A DNA stretch of 64,000 nucleotides from contig URFW01000002.1 of the NCBI GenBank assembly GCA_900547225.1, forward strand, positions 148,573 to 212,572, in the 5' to 3' direction. Shown here piece by piece: positions 15,655-25,082 of this stretch (position 1 is the stretch's first letter; every line of letters starts with the position of its first letter). A program made the position numbers and the translations under genes. The notes beneath the pieces were generated by a model. It made no database searches and was not told the origin of the DNA. It saw only the letters and a program-made list of their open reading frames with translations. The stretch comes from an uncultured Mycoplasmatota bacterium (lineage in GTDB: Bacteria; Bacillota_I; Bacilli_A; RF39; UBA660).

Positions 15655-18471
15655 GTGGACAAAATTATAGTAAAAGGTGCAAGAGAAAATAATTTAAAAA
15701 ACGTGGATATAGAAATACCAAAGAATAAACTAACGGTAATGACAGGTGTATCAGGAAGTGGTAAATCGTCCCTTGCTTTTGATACGATATATGCTGAAGG
15801 ACAAAGAAGATATGTAGAAAGCTTATCTGCTTATGCAAGGCAGTTTTTAGGAGGAACAAAAAAACCAGATGTAGATTCAATAGAAGGTCTTTCTCCATCT
15901 ATTTCAATAGATCAAAAAACTACTAATAATAACCCAAGGTCAACGGTTGGAACGGTTACAGAAATATATGATTATTTTAGACTTTTATTTGCGCGTATAG
16001 GAGTTCCATATTGTCCTAATCATAATATTCCAATAACAAGTCAATCGATAGAAGAGATGACTACGCAAATAATGAATGAGGAAGATAAAACAAAATTAAT
16101 TATTATGTCACCGGTTATATATGGTCAAAAAGGAACATTTAAAGATTTATTAGATTCTTTAAGAAAAGATGGTTATGTTAGGGTAAAAATAGATGATGAA
16201 GTAAAGGATTTAAGTGAAGAAATAACTCTTGATAAAAATAAGAAACACAACATATTAGTTGTAATAGATAGGGTAATTAAAAAGGAAGAAGCAAGAAGCA
16301 GAATATATGAAGCCCTAGAACTTGCTTGCAAATTATCTAAAGGAAAAGCAGTAGTTTCCATCCCTGGAAGAGAAGACATTGTTATGAGTGAGTCATTTGC
16401 ATGTCCACACTGTGATTTTTCTTTAGAAGAACTTGAACCTAGAATGTTTTCATTTAATGCTCCTTATGGTTCTTGTCCTGATTGTAAAGGTTTAGGATTT
16501 AAGCAAAAGATAAGTGAACAACTGATAATTCCTGACAAGGAAAAGACTCTAGCAAGAGGCGGGATAGAGCCACTTTCTGGTATGGATGACCAAAATATAT
16601 ACATAAAGAAACTAGAAATAGTTTGCGATAAGTTTGGCATAGATATGAACAAAAAAATGAAGGATTTAACTAAAAAAGAATTAGATATAATTCTTCGTGG
16701 TACAAAAGAAGCTATAGAATTTAATTTTAAAACTAGAAGTGGAAACGTAATGAATAGTTATGAGCCTTATGAAGGTGTTTTAAATAACTTAGAAAGAAGA
16801 TATTTTGAAACTAATAGTGAGTTTATAAGGGATTGGTTAGGTAAATATATGGTAGAACTAACTTGTCCTACATGCTTAGGTAAAAGGCTTAAAAAAAGTG
16901 TTTTATCAGTACTAATAAATAAGAAAAACATAATTGATTTAACAGATATGAACATTGATAAGCTTTATGAGTTTTTTGATAATTTAAAACTTAGCAAGGA
17001 AAAAGAAAAAATAGCAAAATTATTAATAAAGGAAATAAAGTCAAGACTAGAATTTTTGCATAATGTTGGATTGGGATACTTAACCTTATCTCGTAGTGCA
17101 TCAACCTTGTCAGGTGGTGAGGCACAGAGAATAAGACTTGCAACGCAAATAGGTTCTCAGTTAACGGGCGTTTTATACGTACTGGATGAACCTAGTATTG
17201 GACTTCATCAAAGAGATAACCAAAGACTTATTGATTCATTATTAAAAATGAGGGATATTGGAAATACACTAATAGTAGTAGAGCATGATACTGATACTAT
17301 GTTACAAGCTGATTATTTAGTTGACGTAGGTCCTGGTGCAGGAGAGCATGGAGGCAGGATAGTAGCATGTGGAACGCCAGAAGAAGTTATGCAAAATACT
17401 AATAGTTTAACAGGAGATTATTTAAGTGGTAGAAAGAAAATAGAAGTACCTTTAAAACGTCGTAAGGGTAATGGTAAATTTATCGAAATAAAAGGCGCAA
17501 AGGAAAATAATTTAAAGAACATAAACGTTAAATTTCCTTTAGGAAATCTTGTTTTAGTAACTGGTGTATCAGGTTCTGGTAAAAGTAGTTTGGTAAACCA
17601 AATTTTGTATAAGGCTTTAGCATTAAACGTATACAAATCAAAAGTGGTTCCTGGCAAATATAGAAGTATAAAAGGTATAGAAGACGTAGATAAAGTAATG
17701 GATATAACACAAGATCCAATAGGTAGAACTCCTCGTAGTAATCCTGCTACATATGTTGGTGTATTTGATGATATAAGAGATGTTTTTGCGCAAACAAAAG
17801 AAGCTAAAATAAGAGGATATGAAAAAGGAAGGTTCTCATTTAACGTAAAAGGTGGTAGATGTGAGGCTTGCTATGGAGATGGCGTTAAAAAAATATCAAT
17901 GAACTTTTTACCAGATGTATATGTTCCTTGTGAAGTATGTGGTGGAACTAGATTTAATAAGGAAACTTTAGAGGTTAAATATAAAGGAAAAACGATATAT
18001 GATGTACTTGGAATGCGCGTTGAAGAAGCTATAGAATTCTTTGAAAATCATCCTAAGATAAAAAGAAAATTACAAGTTTTAATGGACGTTGGATTAGGAT
18101 ACATAAAGTTAGGTCAAAGTGCACCAACTCTATCAGGTGGTGAGGCTTCTCGTGTTAAACTTGCTAAAGAACTTCAGAAAAAACCAACCGGAAAAAGTGT
18201 ATTTATTCTAGATGAACCAACAACTGGTCTTCATAGTGATGACATAAAAAAATTACTTGTTATTTTAAATAGAATAGTTGATAATGGAGATACTGTAGTA
18301 GTAATAGAACATAACCTTGATGTTATAAAAGTGGCTGATTACATAATAGATTTAGGTCCTGAAGGAGGAGACTTAGGAGGACAAGTAGTTTGTACAGGAA
18401 CTCCTGAGAAGGTAGCTAAATGCAAAGAATCTTATACTGGTCAGTATTTGAAAAGAGAATTAAATAAATAA
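15655..18471 (+). CDS. uvrA: UvrABC excinuclease subunit A
   Basis: 938 aa, typical length. A tandem ABC ATPase that scans DNA for lesions and loads UvrB. Start is GTG 15655 with a GAAGGTGAT RBS. First half: Walker A GVSGSGKSS (~29-37), zinc finger CPHC...CPDCKG, signature LSGGEAQRIRLA and Walker B YVLDEPSIGLHQRD. Second half: Walker A GVSGSGKSS again, the C-terminal zinc finger CEACYGDG...CEVCGGTR, signature LSGGEASRVKLA and FILDEPTTGLH. All catalytic elements are intact. Together with the upstream uvrB it gives nucleotide excision repair; uvrC is not in this window. Confidence 0.97.
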   Translation: MDKIIVKGARENNLKNVDIEIPKNKLTVMTGVSGSGKSSLAFDTIYAEGQRRYVESLSAYARQFLGGTKKPDVDSIEGLSPSISIDQKTTNNNPRSTVGTVTEIYDYFRLLFARIGVPYCPNHNIPITSQSIEEMTTQIMNEEDKTKLIIMSPVIYGQKGTFKDLLDSLRKDGYVRVKIDDEVKDLSEEITLDKNKKHNILVVIDRVIKKEEARSRIYEALELACKLSKGKAVVSIPGREDIVMSESFACPHCDFSLEELEPRMFSFNAPYGSCPDCKGLGFKQKISEQLIIPDKEKTLARGGIEPLSGMDDQNIYIKKLEIVCDKFGIDMNKKMKDLTKKELDIILRGTKEAIEFNFKTRSGNVMNSYEPYEGVLNNLERRYFETNSEFIRDWLGKYMVELTCPTCLGKRLKKSVLSVLINKKNIIDLTDMNIDKLYEFFDNLKLSKEKEKIAKLLIKEIKSRLEFLHNVGLGYLTLSRSASTLSGGEAQRIRLATQIGSQLTGVLYVLDEPSIGLHQRDNQRLIDSLLKMRDIGNTLIVVEHDTDTMLQADYLVDVGPGAGEHGGRIVACGTPEEVMQNTNSLTGDYLSGRKKIEVPLKRRKGNGKFIEIKGAKENNLKNINVKFPLGNLVLVTGVSGSGKSSLVNQILYKALALNVYKSKVVPGKYRSIKGIEDVDKVMDITQDPIGRTPRSNPATYVGVFDDIRDVFAQTKEAKIRGYEKGRFSFNVKGGRCEACYGDGVKKISMNFLPDVYVPCEVCGGTRFNKETLEVKYKGKTIYDVLGMRVEEAIEFFENHPKIKRKLQVLMDVGLGYIKLGQSAPTLSGGEASRVKLAKELQKKPTGKSVFILDEPTTGLHSDDIKKLLVILNRIVDNGDTVVVIEHNLDVIKVADYIIDLGPEGGDLGGQVVCTGTPEKVAKCKESYTGQYLKRELNK

Positions 18472-18520
18472 GAAAATTTTAAAGATTTTCAGGGGGTTTT
18501 AAAAAGTTATGGATAATAAT

Positions 18521-18557
18521 AAAGTAGAGATATAGATTATCTTTACTTTATTTTTTT
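18521..18557 (+). terminator. Terminator after uvrA
   Basis: AAAGTAGAGATA (18521-18532) pairs with TATCTTTACTTT (18538-18549) with one G-T pair. The sequence ATTTTTTT follows. Confidence 0.8.
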
Positions 18558-18634
18558 ATGATTTATTTAAAATTTTTAGATTAACTTTTCTTTTTATAAG
18601 AATGATAAAATATTAATTGAAGGGAGCTGTTATT

Positions 18635-19054
18635 ATGTTAAAACCTGTAAATATATCTTGGACAAAAACAAAGAAAAACGTTGAGCAAATAATATCACAA
18701 TACATATATTATAGTTTGTCTGTTGATAACAGCTCATCTAGCAACATAGGAGATTCTTATCTTTTAGATGCTCTAGATTTTAATAGTGTTGATAAAACAT
18801 ACATTAAAATATCGCAAGAAGAACAAAAAAGAAGAATAAATTTTGTTAATTATGTAAGATTTTCTTTTAATAAGTTAACTACTGAGGAAAGAAAGATAAT
18901 ATACTGGACATATTTAGATAAGGAAAACAATTATGATGATAGATTTATTGCAAATAATTTGGGCTTTTCTTTGGGATATTATTATATAAAAAAGAAGGAA
19001 ACATTAATAAGATTCGCATATTCTCTAGGAGTTGAAGAATTAAATGGTAAATAG
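18635..19054 (+). CDS. ArpU/sigma-like helix-turn-helix protein
   Basis: 139 aa from ATG 18635 (AAGGGAG RBS); an upstream in-frame TTG overlaps the RBS region and is unlikely. The C-terminal half (VRFSFNKLTTEERKIIYWTYLDKENNYDDRFIANNLGFS...) has the spacing of the sigma-70 region-4-like or ArpU/RinA phage late regulators: a 'LT.EE..ii...Y' helix, then a predicted helix-turn-helix starting at RFIANNLG. The N-terminal part is polar and unrecognised. It stands alone between uvrA and the yvlD-lgt genes, each bounded by terminators. It could be a domesticated phage regulator or a local transcription factor; confidence in the family is moderate. Confidence 0.5.
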   Translation: MLKPVNISWTKTKKNVEQIISQYIYYSLSVDNSSSSNIGDSYLLDALDFNSVDKTYIKISQEEQKRRINFVNYVRFSFNKLTTEERKIIYWTYLDKENNYDDRFIANNLGFSLGYYYIKKKETLIRFAYSLGVEELNGK

Positions 19055-19055
19055 A

Positions 19056-19078
19056 AGCTTTGCTAAAGCTCTTTTTTT
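19056..19078 (+). terminator. Short hairpin terminator
   Basis: AGCTTT and AAAGCT form a 6-bp stem with a 3-nt loop. A 7-nt T-run follows. Confidence 0.6.
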
Positions 19079-19136
19079 GACGAAAAAAATTATATATAAA
19101 AACATATACGTGTGATATAATTAGGTTGGTGATTAT

Positions 19137-19580
19137 ATGAAGGTAATAGTTGTTGATTCCAATAAAAAGAAAAAAACAAATGGTAAAGAAATAGAATACA
19201 GATTAAATTTATTTTTAGAGTGGTTAATATATATGTTTGGTTATGCAATCGTTTTACTTATAACATCAAATTTGTTTAGACCGTTATACGTAGAAAACTT
19301 CTTATATGGTTTTATAGCAGCAGTATTGATATACATTTTAAATAAAACTGTAAAACCGTTTTTAGTTACAATTTCTCTGCCACTTATTGGGATGTCACTT
19401 GGTTTATTTTACTTTGTGATAAACGTAGTTATACTTCTTTTAGTAAGTTTAGTTTTAGGTAAACACTTCTACCTAACAGGCTTTTTTTCTCCGTTTATAG
19501 TGGCAATATTTATAAGTGTTATGAATGTTATTATGGAGAATTTAATAATAAAACCATTAATAGAAAGGTGTAAAAGATAA
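19137..19580 (+). CDS. YvlD-type phage-holin-4 family membrane protein
   Basis: 147 aa. A basic N-terminus, then four hydrophobic helices (~32-48, 55-70, 78-105, 110-135). The sequence NKTVKPFLVTISLPLIGMSLGLFYFVINVVILLL is the hallmark of the phage_holin_4_2/YvlD family. YvlD proteins belong to envelope-stress systems in Bacillus; the holin name is historical. The gene lies 1 bp before lgt and shares its operon. B. subtilis has yvlD between uvrBA and hprK-lgt, so the position is conserved. An extended -10 (TGATATAAT, 19113-19121) implies a leader of about 9 nt. Confidence 0.82.
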   Translation: MKVIVVDSNKKKKTNGKEIEYRLNLFLEWLIYMFGYAIVLLITSNLFRPLYVENFLYGFIAAVLIYILNKTVKPFLVTISLPLIGMSLGLFYFVINVVILLLVSLVLGKHFYLTGFFSPFIVAIFISVMNVIMENLIIKPLIERCKR

Positions 19581-19581
19581 T

Positions 19582-20391
19582 ATGAATCCAGTTGCAATTA
19601 GTTTAGGACCACTTACAATTACGTGGTATTCTATATGTATATTATTAGGAGTTATTTTAGCGGGTATTGTTATTAATAACGAAGCTAAAAGATATAATAT
19701 TCCAACAAGTTTTGTTACGAATTTAATATTTTGGTGCGTGATATTTGGCCTTTTAGGCGCTAGAATATACTACGTATTATTTAATTTAGATTATTACAGC
19801 ACATCTCCAATAGAAGTAGTTAAGATATGGAATGGCGGGCTTGCTATTCATGGAGGAATAATTGCAGGATTAATAACGTTAATCGTATATTGTAAGAAAT
19901 ATGGCGTTGATATTCTAAAGATGATTGATATATCAGTTCCGGGTCTTATCTTAGCTCAAGGAATTGGAAGATGGGGTAACTTCTTTAATGGTGAGGCCCA
20001 TGGTGGTATTGTGTCTCGTGCATTTTTAGAAAACTTACATTTACCAAAATTTATAATAGATGGAATGCATATAGGTGCACATTACTATCATCCAACGTTT
20101 CTTTATGAATCAGTCTTTTGCTTACTATGCTTCTTCATATTGTATGGTTTTAGAAGTATGAAAAATACAAAATTAGGAAATACCACAGCGTTGTACCTAA
20201 TTTTATACGGAACAATAAGGTTCTTTGTTGAATCTCTTAGAACGGATAGTTTGATGCTAGGCTCAATAAAAATGGCTCAATTAGTTTCTATTTTAATGAT
20301 AATAGGTGGCATTATTATGTTTATAATAACCAAACTTAAATGTAAAAATTATGATGACGTAGGAGCAAAAGAAAATGAAATCAAATGTTAA
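19582..20391 (+). CDS. lgt: Prolipoprotein diacylglyceryl transferase
   Basis: 269 aa, seven transmembrane helices. Lgt moves diacylglycerol from phosphatidylglycerol to the lipobox Cys of prolipoproteins at the membrane. Family motifs: LGARIYYVLFN, GGLAIHGGII with the essential His-Gly-Gly, and the Lgt signature GRWGNFFNGEAHGG containing the catalytic Arg/Asn/Glu residues. A late YGTIRFFVE segment carries the conserved Arg. ATG 19582 follows yvlD immediately, and trxB starts inside the last 17 bp, so three genes form one operon. Confidence 0.96.
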   Translation: MNPVAISLGPLTITWYSICILLGVILAGIVINNEAKRYNIPTSFVTNLIFWCVIFGLLGARIYYVLFNLDYYSTSPIEVVKIWNGGLAIHGGIIAGLITLIVYCKKYGVDILKMIDISVPGLILAQGIGRWGNFFNGEAHGGIVSRAFLENLHLPKFIIDGMHIGAHYYHPTFLYESVFCLLCFFILYGFRSMKNTKLGNTTALYLILYGTIRFFVESLRTDSLMLGSIKMAQLVSILMIIGGIIMFIITKLKCKNYDDVGAKENEIKC

Positions 20392-21277
20392 TTATGACGT
20401 AATAATAATAGGAGCAGGTCCAGCAGGCATGGCTGCTTCTATTTACTTAAAAAGAGCAGGCGTATCACCACTTATTTTAGAAGCTAAGGCACCGGGTGGC
20501 ACTTTAAATGAAATATATAAATTACAAAATTATCCAGGATACACCGAAGAAGATGGGACAACTTTAGCATTTAGAATGTACTCCCAGGTTGAAAAGTTAG
20601 AGATTATACTTAAAACAGAAAAGGTAATTAATATAGAAAAAGATGAAAATTTATACAAAGTAATATGTGAAAATAACAATTATTATGCAAAATATATATT
20701 AATTGCATCTGGTAAAACTCCTAGAAAATTATTATGTAAGAATTCAGACAAGTACGAAGGAAAAGGTATATCATACTGCACCATATGTGATGGAGCCTTA
20801 TATAAGAATAAAACTGTAATAGTTTTAGGTGGAGGCAATACTGCTATGGAGTCCGCTAAATATATGAGTAATATTGCAAATAAGATATACATAGTTAATA
20901 GATCACCTTTAAGAGCAGATTTAAAAGAACAAGAAATAATTAAAGATGAAAAAGTAGAAGTTATATTAAATGCCACCATAAAAGAGGTAATAGGTGATGA
21001 AAATCATATTACAGAAGTTATTTTAAATGATGATAGAAAAATAAAGGCTGATGCTATATTTGTATGCATAGGAAAAGAATTATCTAGCGCATATTATCAA
21101 AACTTAAATATTAAAACAGATAATTTAGGAATAATAGTGGATAAAGATATGAAAACAAGTAATTCATCTATTTATGCGGCAGGAGATGTTATAAGTAAAA
21201 GTTTATATCAAGTTGTAACAGCAACTGGTGAAGGTGCACTTGCAGCAAGTTCTATAATTAAGAGTTTAAAAAAATAA
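20375..21277 (+). CDS. trxB: Thioredoxin reductase
   Basis: 300 aa. FAD site GAGPAGMAASIYLKRAG at the N-terminus, the redox-active CTIC (usually CATC/CAVC) in YCTICDGALYKN, the NADPH site VLGGGNTAMESA, and the C-terminal FAD-binding IYAAGDVISK. NADPH-dependent reduction of thioredoxin in the cytoplasm. Slightly shorter than the ~310-aa norm. It overlaps lgt by 17 bp. lgt-trxB proximity matches Bacillus. No thioredoxin gene is in the window, so the substrate protein is encoded elsewhere. A close alternative would be a ferredoxin- or flavodoxin-dependent homologue, but the GGGNTA motif favours NADPH. Confidence 0.9.
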   Translation: MKSNVNYDVIIIGAGPAGMAASIYLKRAGVSPLILEAKAPGGTLNEIYKLQNYPGYTEEDGTTLAFRMYSQVEKLEIILKTEKVINIEKDENLYKVICENNNYYAKYILIASGKTPRKLLCKNSDKYEGKGISYCTICDGALYKNKTVIVLGGGNTAMESAKYMSNIANKIYIVNRSPLRADLKEQEIIKDEKVEVILNATIKEVIGDENHITEVILNDDRKIKADAIFVCIGKELSSAYYQNLNIKTDNLGIIVDKDMKTSNSSIYAAGDVISKSLYQVVTATGEGALAASSIIKSLKK

Positions 21278-21307
21278 AAGTCTAATATGTGAAAATTGGA
21301 CTTTTTT
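21276..21307 (+). terminator. Terminator of yvlD-lgt-trxB
   Basis: AAAAGTCTAAT and ATTGGACTTTT form an 11-bp stem with one wobble. T6 follows. Confidence 0.8.
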
Positions 21308-21394
21308 ATATAAATAAATTATTAAAAACTCCTGGATATGTTGAAAAAGAAATCTTTATCTGATATAATCATACTAGTTAAGGATGGTGGTAAG

Positions 21395-22327
21395 ATGACA
21401 TTCTCAAGTAAAATAAAAAAAGAAATAAGTACAACAGAATGTACTAGGGCTGAGTATTTGTCAGAGTTATCTGGTATCATTAGAACTAGTGCAGAAATCA
21501 AAATATATAACATAAAGATACAAACAGAAAACAAATTTGTTGCAAACCGTATTTTTGGACTTTTTAAAATCTTATATGATATTAATCTTAATATATCTCT
21601 AAGAAAAAATTATAACTTTAAGAAAAACGAAATTTATGTTCTTGAACTTAAAAAAGACACATTAAAAGTGCTTAGAGATTTAGGAATAGTAAGTGAAAAA
21701 AATGAGCTTCTTAGAATACCTAGCGAGTCTTTATTATCAGATGAAGAATTAAGAAGGGCATATTTAAGGGGAGTATTTTTAGTATCAGGAAGTTTAAATG
21801 ATCCAAAAACTTCAAGATATCATTTGGAATTTTTAATAAATGATACAGAGTATGCTAACTTTTTAAATAAACTTTTAAATGACAACAATTTAAATAGTAA
21901 GATACTTCATCGTAAAAAAGGTTATATGATATACATAAAAGAAGCTGAAAAAATAAGTGATTTTCTAAGACTTATAAGAGCATATAACGGAGTTATGTAC
22001 TATGAAGAAATAAGGGTATACCGTGAAAAGATAAATATGACTAACCGTCTTAATAATTGTGAGCAAGCAAACGTAGAAAAGATGGTTGCAACGTCAAATA
22101 AACTTATTAAAGATATAAATTATATAAAAGAAAAAGATATGTTTGACTTACTTGATGACAAAATAAAGGAAAGTGCTGAGTATAGAATTAGATATCCAGA
22201 AACATCTCTTTTGGAATTAAGCAAAATAATAACTTTAGAAACAAATTCTAACGTAAGTAAATCTTGTTTAAATCATAGATTTAGAAAGATAAAAGAATTT
22301 GCAGAAAAGATACGTAATCAAAATTAA
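21395..22327 (+). CDS. whiA: DNA-binding protein WhiA
   Basis: 310 aa. Start at 21395 (GGATGGTGG RBS), because a good -10, TATAAT, lies at 21363-21368 and excludes the longer in-frame start at 21338. N-terminus FSSKIKKEIS...CTRAEYLSEL is the WhiA N-terminal motif. The middle is a degenerate LAGLIDADG homing-endonuclease-like fold (AYLRGVFLVSGSLNDPKTSRYHLEF), and the C-terminal HTH reads LLELSKIITLETNSNVSKSCLNHRFRKI. WhiA influences cell division and chromosome segregation in Bacillus and sporulation in Streptomyces. It is usually beside rapZ and yvcK, which are absent here, though trxB upstream matches the same Bacillus cluster. Confidence 0.94.
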   Translation: MTFSSKIKKEISTTECTRAEYLSELSGIIRTSAEIKIYNIKIQTENKFVANRIFGLFKILYDINLNISLRKNYNFKKNEIYVLELKKDTLKVLRDLGIVSEKNELLRIPSESLLSDEELRRAYLRGVFLVSGSLNDPKTSRYHLEFLINDTEYANFLNKLLNDNNLNSKILHRKKGYMIYIKEAEKISDFLRLIRAYNGVMYYEEIRVYREKINMTNRLNNCEQANVEKMVATSNKLIKDINYIKEKDMFDLLDDKIKESAEYRIRYPETSLLELSKIITLETNSNVSKSCLNHRFRKIKEFAEKIRNQN

Positions 22328-22412
22328 ATATAAATAACCCTTTAAAAAATATCATTTATTTGATAGAATGGTATTGTTAAAGATAATAAAAAATAAGAAA
22401 GAAGTGAGGCAA

Positions 22413-23210
22413 GTGGGAAGAGTAATAGCATTAGTAAATCAAAAAGGTGGTGTAGGTAAAACCACTACAAGTATTAATTTAGCAGCTTCACTAGGGGTTC
22501 AGAATAAAAAAGTATTACTTATTGACTTAGATCCACAAGGAAACGCATCAACTGGTGTTGGTATAAATAAAGGTGATGTTGATAAGAGTATATATGATTT
22601 ATTATTAGGTAGATGTACTACCAATCAAGCAATTATTAAAACAAATTTTAAGAATTTAAGCATAATACCCGCAACAATTAATTTGGCAGGTGCAGATATT
22701 GAATTAATTGAAAAGGCAAAGCAAGATCCATCGTTTCAAAAGAACATGCAGCTTCGTCTAGCACTTGATCCAATAAGAAATTTATATGATTTTATTATAA
22801 TTGATTGTCCTCCATCTTTAGGTCTTTTAACAACAAATGCACTTACGGCATCAAACTCAGTATTAATTCCTGTTCAATGTGAGTTTTTTGCATTAGAAGG
22901 AATTATGCAATTATTAAATTCAATAATGCTTGCACAAAAGAAGTTAAATCCAGGACTAGAAATAGAAGGGGTACTTTTAACAATGCTTGATTCTAGAACT
23001 AACTTAGGATTAGAAGTAGTAGAGGAAATAAGAGGTTTCTTTAAGGAAAGAGTATATAATACTTTAATTCCTAGATTAATAAGATTGACTGAGGCACCAT
23101 CACATGGAAAACCTATTGTTGCATATGATCCAATGAGTCGTGGTACCGAAGCATACCTTAATTTAGCAAAGGAGGTAATCGAACAAGATGAAAGAAGAAA
23201 CAAACAGTAA
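22413..23210 (+). CDS. parA: Chromosome partitioning ATPase ParA/Soj
   Basis: 265 aa from GTG 22413, preceded by GAAGTGAGG; the in-frame ATG at 22368 lies at the probable promoter and is rejected. Deviant Walker A KGGVGKTTTSINLA, Walker A' DLDPQGNASTG and the FIIIDCPPSLGLLT Walker B are intact. ParA/Soj is a dynamic ATPase that works with ParB to segregate the replication origin and, in Bacillus, regulates DnaA. The end overlaps parB by 23 bp. Its presence suggests that this region is close to oriC, as in most Firmicutes. Confidence 0.95.
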   Translation: MGRVIALVNQKGGVGKTTTSINLAASLGVQNKKVLLIDLDPQGNASTGVGINKGDVDKSIYDLLLGRCTTNQAIIKTNFKNLSIIPATINLAGADIELIEKAKQDPSFQKNMQLRLALDPIRNLYDFIIIDCPPSLGLLTTNALTASNSVLIPVQCEFFALEGIMQLLNSIMLAQKKLNPGLEIEGVLLTMLDSRTNLGLEVVEEIRGFFKERVYNTLIPRLIRLTEAPSHGKPIVAYDPMSRGTEAYLNLAKEVIEQDERRNKQ

Positions 23211-24078
23211 AAGAAGAGCACTTGGAATGGGGCTAGAGCAATTATTTAACTCAGAAATGCTTGATTTTGACCAAGTGGAAGAAAAAATAGTAGAGGAGAC
23301 TCCAAAAGATGAGATAGTAGAAATACCTATTAGTGAGCTTATGAGTAACCCTTATCAGCCAAGAAAGATTTTTGATGAGGAATCCTTAAAAGAACTTGCT
23401 GAATCAATAAAAGAACATGGTGTATTTCAACCTATTATAGTTAAAAAATCAGTTAAAGGATATAACATAATTGCAGGTGAAAGAAGAACTAAAGCATCAG
23501 AACTTGCTGGTTTAAAAACTGTGCCTGCAATAGTAAGAGATTTTTCTGATGAAGAAATGATGCAAGTTGCATTACTAGAAAACTTACAAAGAGAAGATTT
23601 ATCTGCAATAGAAGAAGCTAAAGCATATAAATCAATAATAGAATCACTTAGATTAACTCAAGATGAACTAGCTAAAAGGCTTGGTAAATCAAGAAGTCAT
23701 ATAACTAACATGCTTGGATTACTTAGGTTACCTTTAAGTGTTCAAGATATGGTTTTATATGGAAAAATTTCAATGGGACACGCAAGGGTGTTAAGTAAAT
23801 TAGAAAATAGTGAACAAATAGAAGATCTTGCAAACAAAGTTATAAGTGAAAACCTAAGTGTAAGAGATTTAGAAGTTTTAACAAATGAAAGCTCATATGT
23901 AAGATCTGCTCCATCATCAAAACCTAGAAAATCTAAAGAATACAAATACGTAGAAGATGCAATGAAGGAAAAACTTGGAACTAAAGTAGCAATATCAGGA
24001 AACAAAATAAAGATTTCATTTGTTACCAAAGAAGATTTAAATCGTATATTAGAAATCTTAAACATAGAAGTAGAATAG
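23188..24078 (+). CDS. parB: Chromosome partitioning protein ParB/Spo0J
   Basis: 296 aa. The N-terminal CTPase domain has the parS-loading motif AGERRTKAS (GERR, residues ~90-100), preceded by NPYQPRKIFDEESL. The central HTH (TQDELAKRLGKSRSHITNMLGLLRLP) binds parS, and a C-terminal dimerisation domain ends the protein. The ATG at 23188 has AAGGAGG 12 nt upstream inside parA. I found no full parS site (TGTTTCACGTGAAACA) in the window, so its sites must lie elsewhere or be degenerate. B. subtilis Spo0J also affects sporulation, which is relevant beside spo0A and gerQ. Confidence 0.95.
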   Translation: MKEETNSKRRALGMGLEQLFNSEMLDFDQVEEKIVEETPKDEIVEIPISELMSNPYQPRKIFDEESLKELAESIKEHGVFQPIIVKKSVKGYNIIAGERRTKASELAGLKTVPAIVRDFSDEEMMQVALLENLQREDLSAIEEAKAYKSIIESLRLTQDELAKRLGKSRSHITNMLGLLRLPLSVQDMVLYGKISMGHARVLSKLENSEQIEDLANKVISENLSVRDLEVLTNESSYVRSAPSSKPRKSKEYKYVEDAMKEKLGTKVAISGNKIKISFVTKEDLNRILEILNIEVE

Positions 24079-24088
24079 GAGAACAATT

Positions 24089-24898
24089 ATGAAAATCTTT
24101 GGATTAACAATCGCAAAAGAAATATATATGACAGTAATTATAATAGTAGTAGCATTCTTTTTGGAGAAAGTCTTAAAAATGATGGTAAAAAAGACCTTTA
24201 ATCCATCTAAAAAACATAAAAAATTTGACTCAAGAAGGGTAAGTACTATAAGAAGTTTGCTTTGCAGTATAATTAAGTATGCTATTTGGATATTTGCAGT
24301 ACTTTCTTTATTAAGTGTTTACGGAGTAAATACAGCAGCCTTAGTAACAGGACTTGGAGTTGCAAGTTTAGTTATTGGTTTAGCATTTCAAGATATCTTA
24401 AAGGATGTTTTAGCAGGAACTTCAATTCTTTTTGAAAACTGGTACGCAGTAGGAGATTTAGTTAAGATAGATTCATTTACTGGAACAGTATTATCAGTGG
24501 GACTTAAGTCTACTAGAATACAAGCTTATAGTGGTGAAATAAAAATAATACCAAACAGAAACATAAATGAAGTAATTAATTATAGTTTGGATAAAACACT
24601 TGCAGTAGTTGACTTATCAGTATCTTATGAGTCTAATTTAGAGAAAGTAGAGAAGATACTTAAACTTACATGTGCTAATATGAAAGAGAAAATGCCTTTA
24701 TTAACAGAAGAACCTGAAGTTTTGGGTGTTGAAAATTTAGGTAATTCATCAGTCATATTTAGAATAGTAGGTAAATGTAAGCCAACAAAGCATTTTCTTG
24801 TTCAAAGACAAATGAGAAAAGAACTTAAAAATGCTATGGATAAAAACGGAATAAAAATACCATATCCACAAATAGAGGTTCATCATAATGAAAAATAA
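24089..24898 (+). CDS. Small-conductance mechanosensitive channel, MscS family
   Basis: 269 aa. Three hydrophobic helices (~8-30, 53-75, 80-105); the last contains the pore pattern ALVTGLGVASLVIGLAFQDILKDVLAG. This is followed by the beta domain FENWYAVGDLVKIDSFTGTVLSVGLKSTRIQ and IIPNRNINEVINYS, all canonical for MscS. It releases solutes on hypo-osmotic shock. It begins 10 bp after parB and overlaps the DUF951 gene by 11 bp. The parB-MscS-DUF951-ychF arrangement is common near oriC in Firmicutes. Confidence 0.93.
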   Translation: MKIFGLTIAKEIYMTVIIIVVAFFLEKVLKMMVKKTFNPSKKHKKFDSRRVSTIRSLLCSIIKYAIWIFAVLSLLSVYGVNTAALVTGLGVASLVIGLAFQDILKDVLAGTSILFENWYAVGDLVKIDSFTGTVLSVGLKSTRIQAYSGEIKIIPNRNINEVINYSLDKTLAVVDLSVSYESNLEKVEKILKLTCANMKEKMPLLTEEPEVLGVENLGNSSVIFRIVGKCKPTKHFLVQRQMRKELKNAMDKNGIKIPYPQIEVHHNEK

Positions 24899-25082
24899 TT
24901 ATGGATTAAACAGTATAGTTCAAATGAAAAAGATGCATCCTTGCGGTTGTGATACGTTTAAGGTAATAAGAGTTGGTGTTGATATAAAAATAGAATGCAC
25001 TAACTGTGGGAGAACAATAATGCTACCAAGAGTAGAATTTAATAAAAAGATTAAAAAGGTAATAACGGAGGCGATAGAATGA
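24888..25082 (+). CDS. DUF951 family zinc-ribbon-like protein (YyzM)
   Basis: 64 aa. Contains MKKMHPCGCDTFKVIRVGVDIKIECTNC in overlapping motifs: HPCG, then the CTNCGRTIMLPRVEF signature typical of DUF951. The four Cys suggest metal binding. Its function is unknown. It starts inside mscS and its stop overlaps the ATG of the following transporter. In B. subtilis yyzM sits next to ychF and rpsF, matching this position. Confidence 0.9.
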   Translation: MKNNYGLNSIVQMKKMHPCGCDTFKVIRVGVDIKIECTNCGRTIMLPRVEFNKKIKKVITEAIE

